Below, in pieces: positions 12,592-15,824 of a DNA stretch of 15,824 nucleotides (the stretch's first letter is position 1; each line of letters opens with the position of its first letter). A program made the position numbers and the translations under genes. This DNA comes from Rikenellaceae bacterium. Its GTDB lineage: Bacteria; Bacteroidota; Bacteroidia; Bacteroidales; UBA932. A model generated the notes under the pieces. That model was not told the origin of the DNA. It saw nothing but the letters and a program-made list of their open reading frames with translations, and made no database searches. The DNA lies in contig CAAFYX010000076.1 of assembly GCA_900767375.1 (NCBI GenBank), positions 1 through 15,824 on the forward strand, given 5' to 3'.

Positions 12592-13914
12592 CTATTTCCT
12601 GATGAACTCGACGCGGCGGTTCTGGGCGCGGCCTTCTTCGGTCTTGTTGTCGGCGACCGGCTCGTGGCTGCCTTTGCCCACTGCGCGGAGGTTCCATTCA
12701 TCAACACCGAGTTTCACAAGTTCGGCCACGATGGCCTCGGCGCGCTGCTGGCTGAGAGGGTCATTGACCTTGTCGGAGCCCTGGTTGTCGCAGTGGCCCT
12801 GAACCTCGAAGCGGACTGAAGGATTCTTCTTCATGTAGTCGGCTACAGCCTGGATGTCGACCATCGACTCAGGCTTGAGCGTGGCCTTGCCGGTCTCGAA
12901 GAGGATGTTGTTGGTCACGAACTTGCCGGTCTCCTGCATGGACTTCTCCACTGCTGTCAGGTCTGAGGCGTTGCGCTCATAGAGCTCAGCGCCGTTTTTG
13001 GCAAGACGAACATTGGAGATGGTGCAGTAAGGATAATCGTTGCTGTCCCAGTAAGTGAGCTGGAAATACTTCGGTGCAGTCATATTAGGCACGTTGATGA
13101 CTCTGTTGCCGTTGACATACATCTTGAACGAACGCTTGTTGAACGCGACTGCGATATGGTTGAAAGACGCAGCCTTCAAATATGTATTCTTATCTTTGCA
13201 TTCTCCCTCTACATTACCATCAACTGGCTTCTGGCAATCATAATAGATTCTGGCACTCAGGTGGTCGTTTTGGTCATAAGGGAAATATTCTATTTGGACT
13301 TGTGCACAGTAGGAGTTCCACTGATGGACATTAGGATCCCTGTTCATAAGGCCAAGTTCGAAACGCATCATGCCAAAGTCAAACTGTTGGAATTTACTTA
13401 TGTAGATATCGAATTCCAGGGTGAATTCCTCCGGCAGGTAGTTGTACATATCCTTCTCCATAAGAGGGATGATGCAACCGCCTTCGTTGTCAAACTTGAT
13501 CACTGTCCTGTCTCCGAGTTTGTTGACTCCGATGCTTCCGTTAACTATGTCCCATTTGCTCGGGAATTCGCCCATCTTCTCACCTGCAAGATTGTCCTCG
13601 AACAGGACAATGCTGCCTGGAACGAAATCATTCTCCTCGCTGCTCATCGCTGCATTCTGGAACTCAGGCGCCTCTTGTCCGGAAATATCGGAAATATCCT
13701 GACCGGACTGTCTTTTAGAGTTGGAGTTTCTGTCTTTCTTTGAGGTGGCCTTATCGATAGCGCCATTGATGGCGTTCTCAATCTTGTTGCCTACAGCGTT
13801 CTCCGCTGCGTTCTTCGCGCGCTCGGTCAGACGTCCGAGAACATTCTGCGCATTTGCGCTCCCGCATGCGAGGGCTGCAATCACAGCCATTGCAAAAATT
13901 TTAGTATGGTTCAT
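12592..13914 (-). CDS. Secreted ConA-like/OmpA-domain envelope protein
   Basis: A 440-aa exported protein. A signal peptide (about residues 1-22, cut at ANA-Q) is followed by a short amphipathic Ala/Asn-rich helix (about 28-60) and a Ser/Gln-rich linker. Residues about 105-315 look like a ConA/LamG-like beta-sandwich (FTLEFDIYISKF, FNHIAVAFNKRSFKMYVNGNRV). The C-terminus (about 333-440) is an OmpA-like peptidoglycan-binding domain: NILFETGKATLKPES, then VQGHCDNQGS and LSQQRAEAI, ending in NRRVEFIRK, with the diaminopimelate-contacting Asp and Arg positions kept. No beta-barrel is predicted by eye. The LAC at 15-17 is a poor lipobox, so a lipoprotein is less likely. It probably anchors an outer-membrane or periplasmic binding module to the cell wall. 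It begins 6 nt after the HTH gene. Confidence 0.87.
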   Translation of the reverse strand: MNHTKIFAMAVIAALACGSANAQNVLGRLTERAKNAAENAVGNKIENAINGAIDKATSKKDRNSNSKRQSGQDISDISGQEAPEFQNAAMSSEENDFVPGSIVLFEDNLAGEKMGEFPSKWDIVNGSIGVNKLGDRTVIKFDNEGGCIIPLMEKDMYNYLPEEFTLEFDIYISKFQQFDFGMMRFELGLMNRDPNVHQWNSYCAQVQIEYFPYDQNDHLSARIYYDCQKPVDGNVEGECKDKNTYLKAASFNHIAVAFNKRSFKMYVNGNRVINVPNMTAPKYFQLTYWDSNDYPYCTISNVRLAKNGAELYERNASDLTAVEKSMQETGKFVTNNILFETGKATLKPESMVDIQAVADYMKKNPSVRFEVQGHCDNQGSDKVNDPLSQQRAEAIVAELVKLGVDEWNLRAVGKGSHEPVADNKTEEGRAQNRRVEFIRK

Positions 13915-13920
13915 ATAGAT

Positions 13921-14115
13921 TTAGAGTATTTTTTCATCTTTGAGTATCGCCACGAGTTCGGCAATGTTTGTCGCGTCAACCGACTTCAGCATTCTCTTCC
14001 GATACCATTTGATGGTTTCAGCGCTGAGATGCATAGCCTCGGCCGTCTGCTGGACCGACCATCCTTTTGCCGCATATGAGGCAATGGTTATTTCCTTCTC
14101 TTTGAGTTCTATCAT
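13921..14115 (-). CDS. Stand-alone LuxR/GerE-type HTH protein (64 aa)
   Basis: A complete LuxR-type helix-turn-helix with no sensor domain: LKEKEITIASYAAKGWSVQQ, then TAEAMHLSAETIKWYRKRML and a final helix (AELVAIL). The recognition-helix phrase SAETIKWYRKRML is very like SPETVKWYRKKLL in the divergent TPR regulator, so both may recognise related DNA. I place the start at ATG 14115 (MIELKE), where the conserved fold begins. A longer frame from 14232 would add 39 residues that read through the two palindromes and have no protein character. It is the first gene of the operon, 6 nt before the OmpA-domain gene. A GATATTTG sequence (14142-14149, minus) 27 nt upstream is a near-consensus -7 box. 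Confidence 0.8.
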   Translation of the reverse strand: MIELKEKEITIASYAAKGWSVQQTAEAMHLSAETIKWYRKRMLKSVDATNIAELVAILKDEKIL

Positions 14116-14165
14116 CTGACTCGTTGTTTTATGCAAATTTCCAAATATCAAACAGCAAAAACACC

Positions 14166-14212
14166 ACCCCGCGGGGTAAAATTCAAGGTCTTCCCCCACC
14201 CCGAGGAGTGGA
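14166..14212. promoter_or_regulatory. Two related palindromes in the divergent promoter region
   Basis: ACCCCGCGGGGT (14166-14177) is a perfect 12-bp palindrome. CCACCCCGAGGAGTGG (14197-14212) is an imperfect one. Both share CCACCCCG-G-GG, and their centres are about 33 bp apart, close to three helical turns. They lie between the stand-alone HTH gene and the TPR regulator and are candidate binding sites for one or both LuxR-type proteins. Confidence 0.45.
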
Positions 14213-14260
14213 ATAACACATATATGAGACATAATGGAGACGACGATGGCGGAATTTTAC

Positions 14261-14268
14261 TAATTTTG
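14261..14268 (+). promoter_or_regulatory. -7 box (TAATTTTG) of the TPR-LuxR regulator gene
   Basis: TAATTTTG fits TAnnTTTG fully and lies 17 nt before the ATG at 14286, implying a very short leader. No good TTTG -33 element is seen at 19-21 bp, so an activator may be needed. Confidence 0.5.
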
Positions 14269-14285
14269 CACATACTCATTCCGTC

Positions 14286-15563
14286 ATGACAAAAATCATT
14301 AAAAAGATATTTGTATTTGCGCTTTCCGCGTTCTTCTTCTCAATCTCCGCCCATGCCGACAACAGCCGATATATCGACCATCGCGGCCATAACGTGGATT
14401 CTCTTGAAATAGCCGTAGCCGAATGGACAGCCGATAAGATCGCGAAGGCCAGCGACGAAGAACTTCTCCAGCTCGTATATGACTGGCACGACCTGATGCT
14501 GGGCTACCACAATATCAATGGTGAACTTTCTCAATACTATGGTAAAAAGGTCTTCAGTACAAGTGTGCGTAAGGGCTGGAAGGCCATGACCTGGGCATCA
14601 GCCAAAGTCATAGGCCAGCACTTCTACGCAAAAGAGCAGTACGACAGTGCCACATTCTACTATAAGACGGCCCTGCAGACCATAGAAACGATGGAATTGG
14701 GCACCGTTGACGTCGAACGTCCAAATGGTTGGACTCAGTTTGACATAGACAACGGTCTCAGCGCCATGTACGGCACCATAGGCAATCTATACAGCATCCA
14801 GGACAGCGTTGCCCTGGCTATGGAGTACTATGCAAAGGCTGAAGAGATCTTCAAGCAGCACGGCTGGATAAACGCCCTGGCGAACACCCATTACAATATT
14901 GCTGAGACTTGGATAGGAGCCGGTGAGGTACAGAAAGCCAGAGCGGACTACAACACCGGTCTGTCCTATGCCAAAGAGGCTGATGATTCTCTGATAATGG
15001 CCAACAATATAGCGGGTCTAGGACGTCTGGAGCTGGACCAGGGACACCTCCGCAAGGCCATAAGGCTGCTCGACGAGGCAAACCAGTACTACTCAGCCCA
15101 CGATGATCTGGAATGGGCAGCTCTTCTTGAGAATATCGACTACACCAACCAGATTCTGCGCCTTCAGAAGCGCCAGGCTAAGATTGGGATGGTCGTGTCC
15201 ATTATTGCCATTCTACTGCTGATCGTGAGTGCATTGATTGCCGGGCATATGCGCAAGTTGCGCAAGCAGAAAGCCCAGACTGAAGCCGTGCTGGAGGAGG
15301 CCATTGAAGAATTGACTCCAGCAACGCATCAATCCGATATCAAGCTGAACGACAGGGAGCTTCAGATTCTCAAACTGGTCGCAGACGGCCTCTCAGTCAA
15401 GGAGATTGCCGACAAGGTCTGCCTCAGTCCCGAAACCGTCAAGTGGTACCGCAAGAAACTCCTGGCCAAGTTTGATGCAAAATCATTCATCGTCTTGATC
15501 GGCAGAGCCAGACAAATGGGTCTGTTGACAACAACGCACAAGGATGATGATCAACACCAATGA
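14286..15563 (+). CDS. Transmembrane regulator: signal peptide, TPR, TM helix, LuxR HTH
   Basis: A one-component regulator of 425 aa of a type common in Bacteroidota. A signal peptide (about 1-24, cut near AHA-D) exports the N-terminal part. TPR-like helical repeats cover about residues 95-285 (GQHFYAKEQYDSATFYYKTAL, ALAMEYYAKAEEIF, NTHYNIAETWIGAGEVQKA, LGRLELDQGHLRKAIRLLDEA). One TM helix lies near 300-322, followed by a basic/coiled stretch. The cytoplasmic C-terminus carries a LuxR/GerE HTH (about 354-412: LNDRELQILKLVADGLSVKE, IADKVCLSPETVKWYRKKLL). The layout implies sensing of a periplasmic peptide or protein partner by the TPRs and control of transcription from the membrane. It diverges from the HTH-OmpA operon, the likely target. 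The tail KDDDQHQ is polar. Confidence 0.88.
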   Translation: MTKIIKKIFVFALSAFFFSISAHADNSRYIDHRGHNVDSLEIAVAEWTADKIAKASDEELLQLVYDWHDLMLGYHNINGELSQYYGKKVFSTSVRKGWKAMTWASAKVIGQHFYAKEQYDSATFYYKTALQTIETMELGTVDVERPNGWTQFDIDNGLSAMYGTIGNLYSIQDSVALAMEYYAKAEEIFKQHGWINALANTHYNIAETWIGAGEVQKARADYNTGLSYAKEADDSLIMANNIAGLGRLELDQGHLRKAIRLLDEANQYYSAHDDLEWAALLENIDYTNQILRLQKRQAKIGMVVSIIAILLLIVSALIAGHMRKLRKQKAQTEAVLEEAIEELTPATHQSDIKLNDRELQILKLVADGLSVKEIADKVCLSPETVKWYRKKLLAKFDAKSFIVLIGRARQMGLLTTTHKDDDQHQ

Positions 15564-15824
15564 CACTGAGCCAAGCGCAAAGGCCGATTTCACCGTCGTC
15601 GGGATAAGCGGGAGGTTCCGTACCCTGTCGATGCTGGAGGTCGGATGAAAGATGGGCTTTCTGCAGATAATGCAATGTATTTAAGGGATTATTTGCTATC
15701 TTAATCCAAATAAATTGTAATTTGCAAACTGATTAATCATAGTAGAATGATTATCCATACTTACGGAAATAAAGATAAACCAAGTTTGCCCTTGCTTCCC
15801 GGGCTAGGAGTTTCGTATGAATTA
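15564..15824. other. 261-bp right-hand end without a convincing gene
   Basis: The first 85 bp keep a coding-like GC-rich composition and contain a 33-codon frame from ATG 15547 (ADFTVVGISGRFRTLSMLEVG near its end, stop 15646-15648). It might be a fragment of a lost gene or chance. From about 15660 the sequence turns AT-rich and looks intergenic. GGGCTAGG appears at 15801-15808, and an ATG lies at 15816, too near the edge to judge. Confidence 0.45.

Noticed and set aside
15547..15648. A 33-codon frame overlapping the end of the TPR regulator
   Set aside because: Too short and without recognisable motif or start signal; kept only as a note in the right-end stretch.
15801..15808. A further GGGCTAGG motif at the right edge
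   Set aside because: It matches only eight bases of the 11-bp motif and is solitary, so it may be chance.

Overview
The window most likely comes from a Bacteroidales chromosome with GC-rich coding sequence (third codon positions mostly G or C), perhaps Rikenellaceae/Alistipes-like or a related gut lineage. The evidence is perfect or near-perfect Bacteroidota -7 boxes (TAnnTTTG) ahead of several genes, a signal-peptide/TPR/TM/LuxR-HTH regulator, a tandem LAB_N membrane protein beside a GT2 glycosyltransferase, a YjgR-type ATPase and an OmpA-domain outer-membrane protein. The taxon is an inference; there is no rRNA or marker gene here.

Left end (1-3300). A minus-strand ABC exporter runs off the window. 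Its last visible residues (signature and Walker B region) look like an importer ATPase rather than an exporter. Upstream of it, also on the minus strand, is a 333-aa protein with a domain I associate with phage and mobile-DNA proteins. Its C-terminus is three 14-residue repeats encoded by three 42-bp palindromic DNA repeats. Related palindromic repeats lie on both sides of this gene, in opposite orientations. The 674-bp gap that follows (2635-3308) has no convincing gene. It is packed with these repeats, six copies of an 11-bp motif (GGGCTAGGTCC, three per strand), and a perfect 18-bp inverted repeat.

Centre (3309-11431, all plus strand). A HerA/YjgR-type (DUF853) ATPase is followed by a heterodisulfide-reductase-like cluster: HdrC, HdrB, a short HdrA, a second small HdrC, and a 605-aa fusion of a NarI/DsrM/HdrE-like membrane domain with an HdrD/DsrK-like catalytic half. 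From HdrB on, genes are 1-3 nt apart or overlap by 1 nt. The same tight spacing continues into a GT2 glycosyltransferase and a tandem-LAB_N membrane protein, so seven or eight genes probably share a transcript. The set could form a membrane-anchored thiol/disulfide or quinone-linked electron-transfer complex. No F420, hydrogenase or Flx partner is visible, and its electron donor and acceptor are unknown.

Right part (11432-15824). A repeat-rich gap holds a REP-like element, followed by a ParD/ParE toxin-antitoxin pair. ParD lacks an ATG start, and ParE appears to have lost about 33 central residues in frame, so the locus is probably a decayed module. Next comes a three-gene minus-strand operon: a 64-aa stand-alone LuxR-type HTH, a secreted ConA-like/OmpA protein, and a 60-aa signal-peptide-bearing small protein starting with GTG. 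Divergent from it is the TPR-TM-LuxR regulator. The shared upstream region has two similar palindromes about 33 bp apart, which suggests local control of the envelope operon. The last 261 bp contain no convincing gene.
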